Made by a program: the position numbers and the translations under genes. Of a stretch of DNA of 64,000 nt, positions 18,577-26,410 are shown piece after piece. Numbering within the stretch: the stretch's first letter is position 1; each line of letters starts with the position of its first letter. The notes below the pieces were generated by a model that worked only from the letters and a program-made list of their open reading frames with translations, had not been told where the DNA came from and searched no databases. The stretch comes from Viridilinea sp964592425 (GTDB lineage: Bacteria; Chloroflexota; Chloroflexia; Chloroflexales; Chloroflexaceae). The stretch spans positions 1-64,000 of the forward strand of contig CAZQCG010000020.1 of the NCBI GenBank assembly GCA_964592425.1, given 5' to 3'.

Positions 18577-21314
18577 CCATGTGCCTGCTCAGCCGCCTCA
18601 ATCTGGGCCTTCAACCACTCCTTCGTAGCAGGCAAGCTGTAGCAGCGCACGCCGGTTGCATTAGCGATCGCATTGATGATGGCCGGGGCAGTGGGAATCG
18701 CATTCAGCTCACCGACGCCCTTGGCCCCGTAAGGTCCCTCACGCGTCTCGTCCTCGACCAGAAACACGGCGATCTCCGGCGTCTGGTCGATCGTCGGCAA
18801 GCGGCACTTGTGCAGGCTATCAGTCTTGACCTGGCCCTGCTCCATGATGAAGTTCTCCTGCAAGGCCATCCCCAGACCCATCGAGATGCTGCCCTCGACC
18901 TGGCCGCGTAACCCAAGCGGGTTTAGCGCCCGGCCTACGTCGCAGGCGGCAATCACCCGCAGCACGCGGACGGCTCCGCTGCTGCAATCGACTTCGACCA
19001 GGGCCGCCTGGGCCGCAAAGCCAAAGGCAACATGCTGATACTGGGCGACCTGAGGTGCTACATATTGGTAGGCCAGCTTCGGCACCTGGCCTTCCTGGCG
19101 CGCCACACGCACCACTTCGGCCAGGGGCAGGCTGCGCCCGCCCCCGCTGACCTCGCCCGCAATGAAGCGCAGGCTCTCCGGCGGGGCATCGAGCAACTCG
19201 ACGGCGGTGCGGGCCAGCAGCGCCCTGAGGCCCTGCGCAGCATGGCGCACGGCGTTGCCCGTGACATAGGTCTGGCGTGAGGCCGTGGTGGCCTGGCCAT
19301 CAAGGGTCAGGTCGGTATCGGCCAGCAGCACCTCGACGTGAGCATAGGGTACACCGAGCTCCTCGGCCACGATCTGCGCCAGAACCGTCGGCAGGCCCTG
19401 ACCAATTTCGGCGGCCCCGGCACGCACAGCGGCGCGCCCATCGGCAAAGAGCTCGATCTCGGCCCCGGCAGCATCGTAGGCCCCACTGCCGTAGCCCGTG
19501 TTCTTGTAAGCACAGGCGAGGCCCCAGGCCCGGCGCAGCTTGCCTTCAGCGGCAACGACAGGGTGGGCCGCCACCTCACGCGCGACGATCGCCAGGCACT
19601 CAGCCATCCCGCAACTTTCGCTGAAGACCTGGCCAGCCAGGGTTGCCTTCCCGTAGCTCAGCACATTCTTGCGGCGCAACTCCAGCGGCGTAATGCCCAG
19701 GGCCTCGGCAAGCAGATCAAGCTGGCACTCCATCGCAAAGCCGCTCTGCGTCACACCAAAGCCACGGAAGGCCCCCGAGGGCACATTGTTGGTGTACATC
19801 GCATAGGTATGCACCCGCGCATTGGGCACCGCATAGGGGCCAGCGGCGTGGGTGGTCGCCCGCAGCATCACATGGGCGCTCAGGCTGGCGTAGGCCCCGC
19901 CGTCGCCGTAGATCTCGACAGCGTGGGCCACCAGTGTGCCATCGCGCAACGCGCCGGTCTTCATCTTGATGATCGTGGCGTGGCGCTTGGGATGCACCAG
20001 CAGCGACTCGCTGCGACTGAAGACCAGGCGCACCGGGCGGCCAGTGGCCTGGGCCCCCAGAGCGGTGAGGATCTGCACCGTGACATCCTCTTTACCGCCG
20101 AAAGCCCCGCCAACCAGGCAGTTGACCACACGGATGCGCTGCTCGGGCACGGCCAGGCTGGCGGCGATCTGCTGGCGGTCGCCAAAGGGGATCTGGCCAC
20201 CACAGTAGACGGTGATCCGCCCGGTGGCATCGGGCACCGCCAGGCCCGCTTCAGGCTCAATAAAGCCATGCTCGACGGTCTGCGTGCGGTACTCGTGCTC
20301 GACTACAACCTCGGCCTGGGCAAAACCAGCCTCCAGGTCGCCGCACTCAAGCTGGTAATGGGCAAGGAAATTCCCCTCAGTGCGGCCCTCGTGGACAAGG
20401 GGCGCCTCAGGAGCGGCGGCCTCCTTCGGGCCAGTCACCACCGGCAGAGGCTGGTAGACGACCTCGATCAGCGGCAGGGCCGCCGCGGCCTGGGCCTCGC
20501 TCTCAGCCAGCACCAGGGCCAGGGCGTCGCCGACATAACGCACCTTGTCGTAGCAGAGCACCGGCCAGTCAATCGTATGGACGCCGCAATCCTTGCGTCC
20601 TGGAATATCGGCGGCAGTCAGCACGGCCACCACCCCGGGCAAGGCCTGCGCCCGGCTGATGTCAAGCGAAAGAATCCGGGCGTGGGGGTAGGCGCTGCGC
20701 AAGACGCGGGCGTGGAGCATGCCAGGCACAACCAGGTCGGCAGCATAAAGGCCTGCGCCGGTAACTTTGGCCAGCGCATCGGGGCGTGGTACTGCCGTGC
20801 CGATCACCCGCAGGGGGCGCGCCACCGTCGGAGTTGGCTCGATCGGCTGACCGGCGGCGGCGCGAATGGCGCGGATGATCGCATTATGGCCGGTACAGCG
20901 GCAGATATTCCAGCGATGCGCACGGTAAATCTCATCAAGTGAGGGATTGGGATTGCTGGCGAGCAGGGCCACACTGGCCATAATAAAGCCGGGCGTGCAG
21001 AAGCCGCACTGCACGGCCCCATGCTCGATATAGGCTTGCTGAACCGGATGCAGACCGCCGTCGGGGCCATGCAGACCCTCGATGGTCGTAATCTGGGCAC
21101 CCTCGGCACGGCGCAGCGGCACCAGGCAGGCGCGCACCGGCGCACCATCTTTATGCACCATACAACTACCGCAGTGGCCTGTCGCGCAGCCATCCTTGGT
21201 GCCAGTCAGGCGCAACTGCTCTCGCAAGACCTGCAGCAGGGTCGTTGTGGGGTCGGCAAGCACGGTATGTGGCGTGCCATTCACTGTAAGCGTAAACTGA
21301 CGCTGCTCATTCAT
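18552..21314 (-). CDS. Molybdenum hydroxylase, fused [2Fe-2S] and molybdopterin subunits (xanthine dehydrogenase-like)
   Basis: A 920-residue fusion. An N-terminal plant-type [2Fe-2S] ferredoxin domain (Cys43, 48, 51, 63) and an all-helical [2Fe-2S] domain (CGFC 103-106, CRC 138-140) are joined to the two molybdopterin-binding domains (about 170-900). It has GGAFGGKED near 400, RGFGVTQ near 510 and the catalytic Glu in GAKGVGE (about 869). The FAD subunit of classical xanthine dehydrogenases is absent. Architecture and neighbours (YgeW, YgeY, PreA-like) match the selenium-associated XdhD type that hydroxylates purines in anaerobes. The start codon overlaps the upstream 110-aa gene (ATGA). Other aromatic N-heterocycles are possible substrates. 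Confidence 0.85.
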   Translation of the reverse strand: MNEQRQFTLTVNGTPHTVLADPTTTLLQVLREQLRLTGTKDGCATGHCGSCMVHKDGAPVRACLVPLRRAEGAQITTIEGLHGPDGGLHPVQQAYIEHGAVQCGFCTPGFIMASVALLASNPNPSLDEIYRAHRWNICRCTGHNAIIRAIRAAAGQPIEPTPTVARPLRVIGTAVPRPDALAKVTGAGLYAADLVVPGMLHARVLRSAYPHARILSLDISRAQALPGVVAVLTAADIPGRKDCGVHTIDWPVLCYDKVRYVGDALALVLAESEAQAAAALPLIEVVYQPLPVVTGPKEAAAPEAPLVHEGRTEGNFLAHYQLECGDLEAGFAQAEVVVEHEYRTQTVEHGFIEPEAGLAVPDATGRITVYCGGQIPFGDRQQIAASLAVPEQRIRVVNCLVGGAFGGKEDVTVQILTALGAQATGRPVRLVFSRSESLLVHPKRHATIIKMKTGALRDGTLVAHAVEIYGDGGAYASLSAHVMLRATTHAAGPYAVPNARVHTYAMYTNNVPSGAFRGFGVTQSGFAMECQLDLLAEALGITPLELRRKNVLSYGKATLAGQVFSESCGMAECLAIVAREVAAHPVVAAEGKLRRAWGLACAYKNTGYGSGAYDAAGAEIELFADGRAAVRAGAAEIGQGLPTVLAQIVAEELGVPYAHVEVLLADTDLTLDGQATTASRQTYVTGNAVRHAAQGLRALLARTAVELLDAPPESLRFIAGEVSGGGRSLPLAEVVRVARQEGQVPKLAYQYVAPQVAQYQHVAFGFAAQAALVEVDCSSGAVRVLRVIAACDVGRALNPLGLRGQVEGSISMGLGMALQENFIMEQGQVKTDSLHKCRLPTIDQTPEIAVFLVEDETREGPYGAKGVGELNAIPTAPAIINAIANATGVRCYSLPATKEWLKAQIEAAEQAHGQARTETR

Positions 21315-21643
21315 GGGCGCCTCTTTCCAGTCACATCGGTGAAGTGGCGAAAGCCAGCCTGGTCAAAGGCACCATAGCCCTGAATGGTCAGAGGCGCAAC
21401 CCCATCGGCGATAAAAGCTGAGCGACCCAGGCTCACCGTAAGCAAGCGCCCATCAGCCAGGGCCAGGCGGGCAGCAAGCGGCGCGGATGCCACAGCCTCG
21501 CGCAGCGCCTCGACAGGTTCAGCCAGCTCGAAGATCCCGCCCCAGCCGTCCGGGTCGGCCCAGAGCAGTGCAATGCCAGTGGCCAGGGGCGTATCGTCCT
21601 CAGCGGGCAACAGGCGGGCCGGCATACGGATGGAGAGGGTCAT
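21311..21643 (-). CDS. Unknown 110-residue protein coupled to the molybdenum hydroxylase
   Basis: A small protein beginning MTLSIRMPARLLP. Its ATG overlaps the stop of the upstream PreA-like gene (ATGA, 21640-21643), and its own stop overlaps the ATG of the hydroxylase (21311-21314). Double ATGA coupling is strong evidence that it is translated and works with its neighbours. It is soluble, has no Cys, and shows a beta-rich pattern with two GxG turns. I do not recognise a family. It could be an assembly factor or a small subunit replacing the missing FAD subunit, which is inference only. Confidence 0.7.
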   Translation of the reverse strand: MTLSIRMPARLLPAEDDTPLATGIALLWADPDGWGGIFELAEPVEALREAVASAPLAARLALADGRLLTVSLGRSAFIADGVAPLTIQGYGAFDQAGFRHFTDVTGKRRP

Positions 21644-22854
21644 AGGGCACTCCTCAATGGATGCACCAGCCCGTTCACCGTCAGCTGGGGCATGAGCAAG
21701 GCGTCGGTGGGGCAACGGGTGACGCAGAGGCCGCAGCCGAAGCAGCGCTCGGCGTTGAAGGCGGCCAGTTTGCCCTCCATGACGATCGCATCATAGTGGC
21801 AACTGCGCTCGCAGAGCTTGCAGCCAACACAGGCGGCTTCGTCATAGAGCACCGGCACACTCTCGCGGTGCGCCACAAGGCTGCGCCAGCGCCGGATGCC
21901 CAGGCCGACCACGTCGCCCACCCCTGCATAGCCATGCCCGTCGAGCCAGGTGTTCAGCCCGACGGCCAGCTCACCATAGAGCTTCGGGCCACGTTGCAGG
22001 GCTGCTGTACAGACCTGCACCGCAGTCGCCCCGGCCATCAGCAACTCGACGACATCTTCGACCCGGCTGACGCCGCCCACACCAATCACAGGGAGGCTCA
22101 CTGCCCGGGCGATATCGAAGATGCAGCGCAGGGCCAGGGGCTTGAGCGCCGGCCCCGAAAGCCAGCCGTAGCCGTCGCCGCCAAGCAGCGGTTCAGCGTG
22201 CTCAAGGTCGATCGCCATACACGGGCCAAAGGCGTTCACTGCCACGAGCGCATCAGCGCCAGCCGCCTCACAGGCCTGTGCAACGGCAGCCATCTCGCCG
22301 CCCAGGGGTGGTAGCTTGACAAAAACTGGGACGCGCAGGGCTGCCTTTGCCGCCTGGATCGTCGCCGTCAACAGCGCCAGACTCTGTCCCAGGTAGTCGC
22401 CGGGCTGCAATACTGCTGCGTGGGCCGCCGTCACCGGGTCGGCCATACGGTCGCCCGTGGCGCGCAGATAGTGCAGCGAGAGTTCGACCGCATCGGCAAA
22501 CGGGGCGACACGGGGGGCCAGGGCGGCGACTTCGGCAGGCGTATAGCCCAGGCTGATGATCAGCGGCACACCAGCAGCATCAGCGGCGGCGCGGGCCTCA
22601 GCATAATCGCGTTCGATCCAGCGCTCAACCGGGTGGGCCGACCAGAGCTGATTGTTGAGCATCCCACCGCGCACCTCGCGGTAAGGCGTCAACTCCGGTG
22701 CGGGCAGCGTCGAGACGGTATGGGTCAACAAAGCGCCCGCACCGCCCTGGGCCGCCGCCCGAATCAGTGTCCCATCAGCCACGTTCGGCCCCGCCCCCGG
22801 CATGATCGGGTGCGGCAGACGCAACCCGCAGATCGTCGTCGCAAGATCGGCCAT
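21640..22854 (-). CDS. PreA-like FMN dehydrogenase with C-terminal 2x[4Fe-4S] domain
   Basis: A 404-residue protein: a dihydroorotate/dihydropyrimidine dehydrogenase-type TIM barrel (about 1-320) plus a bacterial ferredoxin domain with CxxCxxCxxxC at 342-352 and 371-381. FMN-binding features are VFVKLPPLGGE near 175 and GVGGVSRVEDVVELL near 255. The catalytic segment, normally ELN-x-SCP in PreA and DHODH, reads ELSLHYL (124-130), without the Asn and Cys. The reaction is therefore uncertain: it may reduce or oxidise a heterocycle by another mechanism. It forms a tandem pair with the next gene upstream. Confidence 0.8.
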   Translation of the reverse strand: MADLATTICGLRLPHPIMPGAGPNVADGTLIRAAAQGGAGALLTHTVSTLPAPELTPYREVRGGMLNNQLWSAHPVERWIERDYAEARAAADAAGVPLIISLGYTPAEVAALAPRVAPFADAVELSLHYLRATGDRMADPVTAAHAAVLQPGDYLGQSLALLTATIQAAKAALRVPVFVKLPPLGGEMAAVAQACEAAGADALVAVNAFGPCMAIDLEHAEPLLGGDGYGWLSGPALKPLALRCIFDIARAVSLPVIGVGGVSRVEDVVELLMAGATAVQVCTAALQRGPKLYGELAVGLNTWLDGHGYAGVGDVVGLGIRRWRSLVAHRESVPVLYDEAACVGCKLCERSCHYDAIVMEGKLAAFNAERCFGCGLCVTRCPTDALLMPQLTVNGLVHPLRSAL

Positions 22855-22956
22855 TATCTCTTCTCCAATGTAGCGGATAGCGCCAACACCCAGAGGCGAC
22901 GGTCACTCAACCAGGCGTTCTGCGTATGCAGCCAGCACCGCAGTCGGTTTCCAGCC

Positions 22957-23862
22957 TCACCTGGCCCGCTGCAAAGCCAGGCCGCGCAGGGCAGCAGCCG
23001 AGGCATAACCATGCCCATCAAGCCAGTCGCCGAGCTGTGCGGCGATCTTGCCGTAGACCTGCGGGCCGCGCAAAATCGCGGCTGTGCAGACCTGCACCAG
23101 GCTAGCCCCGGCCATGAGAAACTCGGCGGCGTCCTCGCCACGACTGACCCCGCCCACGCCGATCACCGGCAGGTCGACTGTCTGGGCGATGTCGTAGACG
23201 CAGCGCAGTGAGAGGGGCTTGATCGCCGGCCCGGAGAGCCAGCCGTAGCCGTCGCTGCCGCCGAGCAACGGGTAGCCACTTTCAATATCAAGGCCAAAGG
23301 CCGGGCCTAGCGAGTTGGTCGCCACAAGCGCGTCAGCTCCCGCATCACGCGCCGCCCGCGCCGCAACACGCATCTCGCGCCCCAGGGGGCTCAGCTTGAC
23401 AAAAACCGGCACATCAAGCGCAGCCTTAGCCGCCGCCACGGCGCGGATCATCGGCGTGGCATCCTCGCCCAGGTAATGCGTCGAAAGCTCGACCGCATCG
23501 GCAAAGGGCCGTACCAGCGGGGCGATCTGGGCAATCTCATCGGCGCTATAGCCCAGGCTGAGGATCAGCGGCACTCCGGCGGCATCAGCCGCCGCCCGCG
23601 CCACATGGTACTCGTGGGCCAGCCAGCGCTCAGGCGGCAGCTCCGACCAGAGCTCGGTGTTGAGCATGCCGCCGCGGATCTCGGCCATGTGCGGCATCGG
23701 CACCGGGGCTGCATCCACCGAGATCGTCTTGGCTACCAGCCCGCCGGCCCCGCCACGGGCTGCCTCGGCCAACATCCGCCCATCACGCACATTCGGCCCG
23801 GCTGCTGGCAAAATCGGATTGCGAAAGCTCAGCCCACAGACAGTTACCGCAAGTTCAGCCAT
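22957..23862 (-). CDS. PreA-like FMN dehydrogenase without Fe-S domain
   Basis: A 301-residue paralogue of the 21640-22854 product over the TIM barrel. It starts AELAVTVCGLSFRNPILPAAG and ends straight after the barrel, without ferredoxin cysteines. The FMN elements VFVKLSPLGRE and GVGGVSRGEDAAEFL are present. The catalytic segment reads ELSTHYL (125-131), again lacking the PreA/DHODH Cys. The two paralogues may form a heterodimer in which only one subunit carries the electron wire. Fifteen bp separate it from ygeW upstream and 102 bp from its paralogue downstream. Confidence 0.8.
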   Translation of the reverse strand: MAELAVTVCGLSFRNPILPAAGPNVRDGRMLAEAARGGAGGLVAKTISVDAAPVPMPHMAEIRGGMLNTELWSELPPERWLAHEYHVARAAADAAGVPLILSLGYSADEIAQIAPLVRPFADAVELSTHYLGEDATPMIRAVAAAKAALDVPVFVKLSPLGREMRVAARAARDAGADALVATNSLGPAFGLDIESGYPLLGGSDGYGWLSGPAIKPLSLRCVYDIAQTVDLPVIGVGGVSRGEDAAEFLMAGASLVQVCTAAILRGPQVYGKIAAQLGDWLDGHGYASAAALRGLALQRAR

Positions 23863-23877
23863 TGTAGCTCCGCCTGT

Positions 23878-24855
23878 TCAGCGCATCGTCAGCGCCATTA
23901 CCGCCTTCTGCACATGCAGACGGTTCTCAGCCTCGTCGTAGACCACCGATTGCGGACCATCGATCACGGCGTCGGCAACCTCAATCGCGCGGTCGGCGGG
24001 CAGGCAGTGCATATAGATCGCATCGGGCTGCGCCAGAGCCATACGCCGCTCATCGGCAATCCAATCACTATACTTGCTACCGATCTGCGCACTGGTCGCC
24101 GTATCCTCAGTCGTCAACCAGCAGCCCCAACTCTTCGGGTAGACAATATCGGCAGCGCGGAAACCGGCATCCATATCGTCCATCAGCTCGAGGCTGCCGC
24201 CGGAAGCACGCGCATTGGCGCGGGCCTGATCAACAAGCTCAGGCATCAACTGGTACTCAGGCGGATGCACCAGGCGCACATGCATGCCGTAGCGGGTCAT
24301 CAGCAGGATTAGATCCTGCGGCACGCTGAGCGGCTTCTGGTAGCTGCTGGCATAGGCCCAGCTGACGGCAATCGTCTTGCCCCGCGGATTGCCCTTGTGC
24401 TCCATGATCGTCAGCAGATCAGCAAGGATCTGAAAGGGATGATAAATATCACACTGCATATTGAGCACCGGCACCCGGCTGGCCTCAGCGACCTCGCGGA
24501 TGTAACGATTGCCAACGCCCCAGTCGCACTGGCGAATAGCGATCGCATCAAAGTAGCGCCCATAGATCGCACCAATCTCGCGGGCCGTATCGCCATGGCT
24601 GATCTGCGTCGTCGTGCTGTCGATAAAGGCCCCGTGACCACCAAGCTGGGCGATGCCCGCCTCGAAGCTGGCCCGGGTACGCGTGCTGCTGAAGAAGAAG
24701 AGCATCCCCAGGACTTTATCGCGCAGGTAGGCATGATCGCGGCCCACCGCCCGCGCCCGCTTGAGCTCGGCTGCCAACTCGAGCACCGTATCGACCTCGG
24801 CCTTCGTCCACTCCTGCGTGGTGATCATATCCCGTCCGCGCAGATCGGTCTGCAT
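23878..24855 (-). CDS. ygeW: Knotted carbamoyltransferase YgeW
   Basis: A 325-residue member of the aspartate/ornithine carbamoyltransferase superfamily. The carbamoyl-phosphate-binding motif STRTR is at about 57-61, followed by RASFEAGIAQLGGH. The family's second-site DIYHPFQILAD block is present. The long SHGDTAREIGAIYGRYFDAI stretch is typical of the YgeW group. YgeW genes cluster with xanthine dehydrogenase-like and YgeY genes in purine-degrading bacteria. From memory, it is proposed to act on carbamoylated diaminopropionate intermediates. The start at 24855 is chosen for its AGGAG (about 8 bp upstream); the open frame extends further into repeats. Confidence 0.88.
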   Translation of the reverse strand: MQTDLRGRDMITTQEWTKAEVDTVLELAAELKRARAVGRDHAYLRDKVLGMLFFFSSTRTRASFEAGIAQLGGHGAFIDSTTTQISHGDTAREIGAIYGRYFDAIAIRQCDWGVGNRYIREVAEASRVPVLNMQCDIYHPFQILADLLTIMEHKGNPRGKTIAVSWAYASSYQKPLSVPQDLILLMTRYGMHVRLVHPPEYQLMPELVDQARANARASGGSLELMDDMDAGFRAADIVYPKSWGCWLTTEDTATSAQIGSKYSDWIADERRMALAQPDAIYMHCLPADRAIEVADAVIDGPQSVVYDEAENRLHVQKAVMALTMR

Positions 24856-24908
24856 ATATAGCTCCTGTAAAACCAATCGACCCTCATACGGCTTCGCCGC
24901 ACACTGCC

Positions 24909-25095
24909 GTGATAAAAAGGGTTGTCTTGGGAGGGCCATGCCCTCCCAAACCCTCCCATTCTCACATCAGACCCGTGATAAAAAGGGTTGTCTTGGGAGG
25001 GCCATGCCCTCCCAAACCCTCCCATTCTCACATCAGACCCGTGATAAAAAGGGTTGTCTTGGGAGGGCCATGCCCTCCCAAACCCTCCCATGTTC
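24909..25095. repeat. Three tandem 66-bp units each with a TTGGGAGGGC hairpin
   Basis: Units begin at 24909, 24975 and 25041 (GTGATAAAAAGGG). Each contains the palindrome TTGGGAGGGC-CAT-GCCCTCCCAA; the third unit is incomplete at its end. On the minus strand each hairpin is followed within about 8 nt by CCTTTTTATC, so every unit resembles a terminator. They lie in the 270-bp gap between ygeY and ygeW. Open frames through the array arise only because 66 is divisible by 3. Confidence 0.85.
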
Positions 25096-25125
25096 ATAGC
25101 AGCGGCTACGGTTGCTGCGCCCTTA

Positions 25126-26343
25126 CTACGCGCCAAAAAACAGCGGCAGCAGGGCATAAAACTCGGTGGCCAGCACCACGTCATCAAGCGAGACACTATC
25201 CTCAGTCGTATGGGCCGTCACTTCGTCGCCGGGACCAAAGCCAATCGCGGGGATGCCAGCCTTGCCAGCCCAGTAAATTCCGTTGGTGCTGAAGTTCCAC
25301 TTGCCAGCGGGAACGGGCGGCAAGCCGATCGCTTCGCGGGTAGCCTGGCCAGCGACGACCAGCGGGTGCTGCGCATCCAGGGCCCAGGCCGGGAAGTATT
25401 TATCAACCGGCAAGACAAAGCCGGTATAGCTTGGCTCAGCATAGAAGAGCTCTTCGACCGTGATACTCGCACGCTGCTCAGCGGGGATGAGCGCTTCAAG
25501 CTCGGCGCGCACCTGGGCCTTCGTCTCACCGAAGGTCATGCGGCGGTCGATAAAGATCGTCGCCTCGTCGGGCACCGCGTTGAGCGAGGGCGTCTGCACA
25601 CGCATATCGCTGACGGTGATCTTGCCGTGGCCAAGGAAGGGGTGATCGCCGAGTTGCGGTTCGAGCTGGCTGATCGCCTCAATGATCGGCAGCAGCTTAT
25701 AGATCGCATTATCGCCCAGGTGATTTGAGGCGGCGTGGGCGCTACGCCCCTTGGCCGTAATCTTCAGCTCGAGCCGGCCTTTGTGACCGCGGTAGACCTG
25801 CATGCGGGTTGGCTCACCAATCACGACCAGATCGGGACGTACCTTTGGATCGACCTCCACAAAACTGTTTGGCGCAATCCCGTCGCACCACTCCTCCATA
25901 TTGCCGAAATAGTACATGGTAAACTTGTCAGGCGAAATGAGCCCCAGGTCGCGCCCGAGGGCGATGCCATAGATCATACCGGGGGTCGAGCCCTTCTCAT
26001 CACAGGCACCGCGGGCATAGAGCACGCCATCCTCAACTTTACCGCCAAAGGGATCCCAATTCCAGGCCGCCGGGTCGCCCACGCCAACCGTATCGAGATG
26101 GCTATCGTAGACGATCACGGTAGGCCCGTGGCCCATGCGCCCAATGAGATTGCCCATCACATCGAAGCGCACCTCATCGAAGCCGAGAGTGCGCAACTCG
26201 GCGGCTACCCGTTCACACACCGGGCCAATCTGGCTATCCATACTGGGGATGGCACAGAGCTCACGCAAAAAACCGATCAGCGTCTCGCGCCGCGCCTCAA
26301 CCGCCTCGTGCAGGGCCTGGTACCGGGAGAGATCAGTCTTCAT
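25126..26343 (-). CDS. ygeY: YgeY-type M20 metallohydrolase
   Basis: A 405-residue peptidase M20-fold enzyme. Metal-binding residues sit in YDSHLDTVGVGD (His82, Asp84), ARGACDEKGS (Asp115, Glu116) and NMEEW (Glu150/151), and a late His lies in GDEVTAHTTED. Its length and the GACDEKGSTPGM motif match the YgeY 'selenium metabolism hydrolase' group. YgeY is proposed in recent work to act in anaerobic urate breakdown on ureido intermediates (recalled, not checked). ATG 26343 is used because GGAG lies about 10 bp upstream and the sequence before it is unlike the family. Confidence 0.85.
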   Translation of the reverse strand: MKTDLSRYQALHEAVEARRETLIGFLRELCAIPSMDSQIGPVCERVAAELRTLGFDEVRFDVMGNLIGRMGHGPTVIVYDSHLDTVGVGDPAAWNWDPFGGKVEDGVLYARGACDEKGSTPGMIYGIALGRDLGLISPDKFTMYYFGNMEEWCDGIAPNSFVEVDPKVRPDLVVIGEPTRMQVYRGHKGRLELKITAKGRSAHAASNHLGDNAIYKLLPIIEAISQLEPQLGDHPFLGHGKITVSDMRVQTPSLNAVPDEATIFIDRRMTFGETKAQVRAELEALIPAEQRASITVEELFYAEPSYTGFVLPVDKYFPAWALDAQHPLVVAGQATREAIGLPPVPAGKWNFSTNGIYWAGKAGIPAIGFGPGDEVTAHTTEDSVSLDDVVLATEFYALLPLFFGA

Positions 26344-26410
26344 AGATATTTGCTCCACAATGTTGGCGATTCTAGCCAGCGTCCCGCTGCCTGTCAACCA
26401 GAGCCCCACC

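Noticed and set aside
19338..20942. Plus-strand open frame of 534 codons
   Set aside because: It is antisense to the molybdenum hydroxylase, whose motifs are clear, and its translation has no family features.
18552..21314. Selenocysteine in the molybdenum hydroxylase
   Set aside because: No in-frame TGA occurs inside the gene. Selenium association is known only for the family and cluster type.
24909..25095. Repeat array considered as CRISPR
   Set aside because: The 66-bp units are contiguous and identical with no unique spacers, and no cas genes are near.
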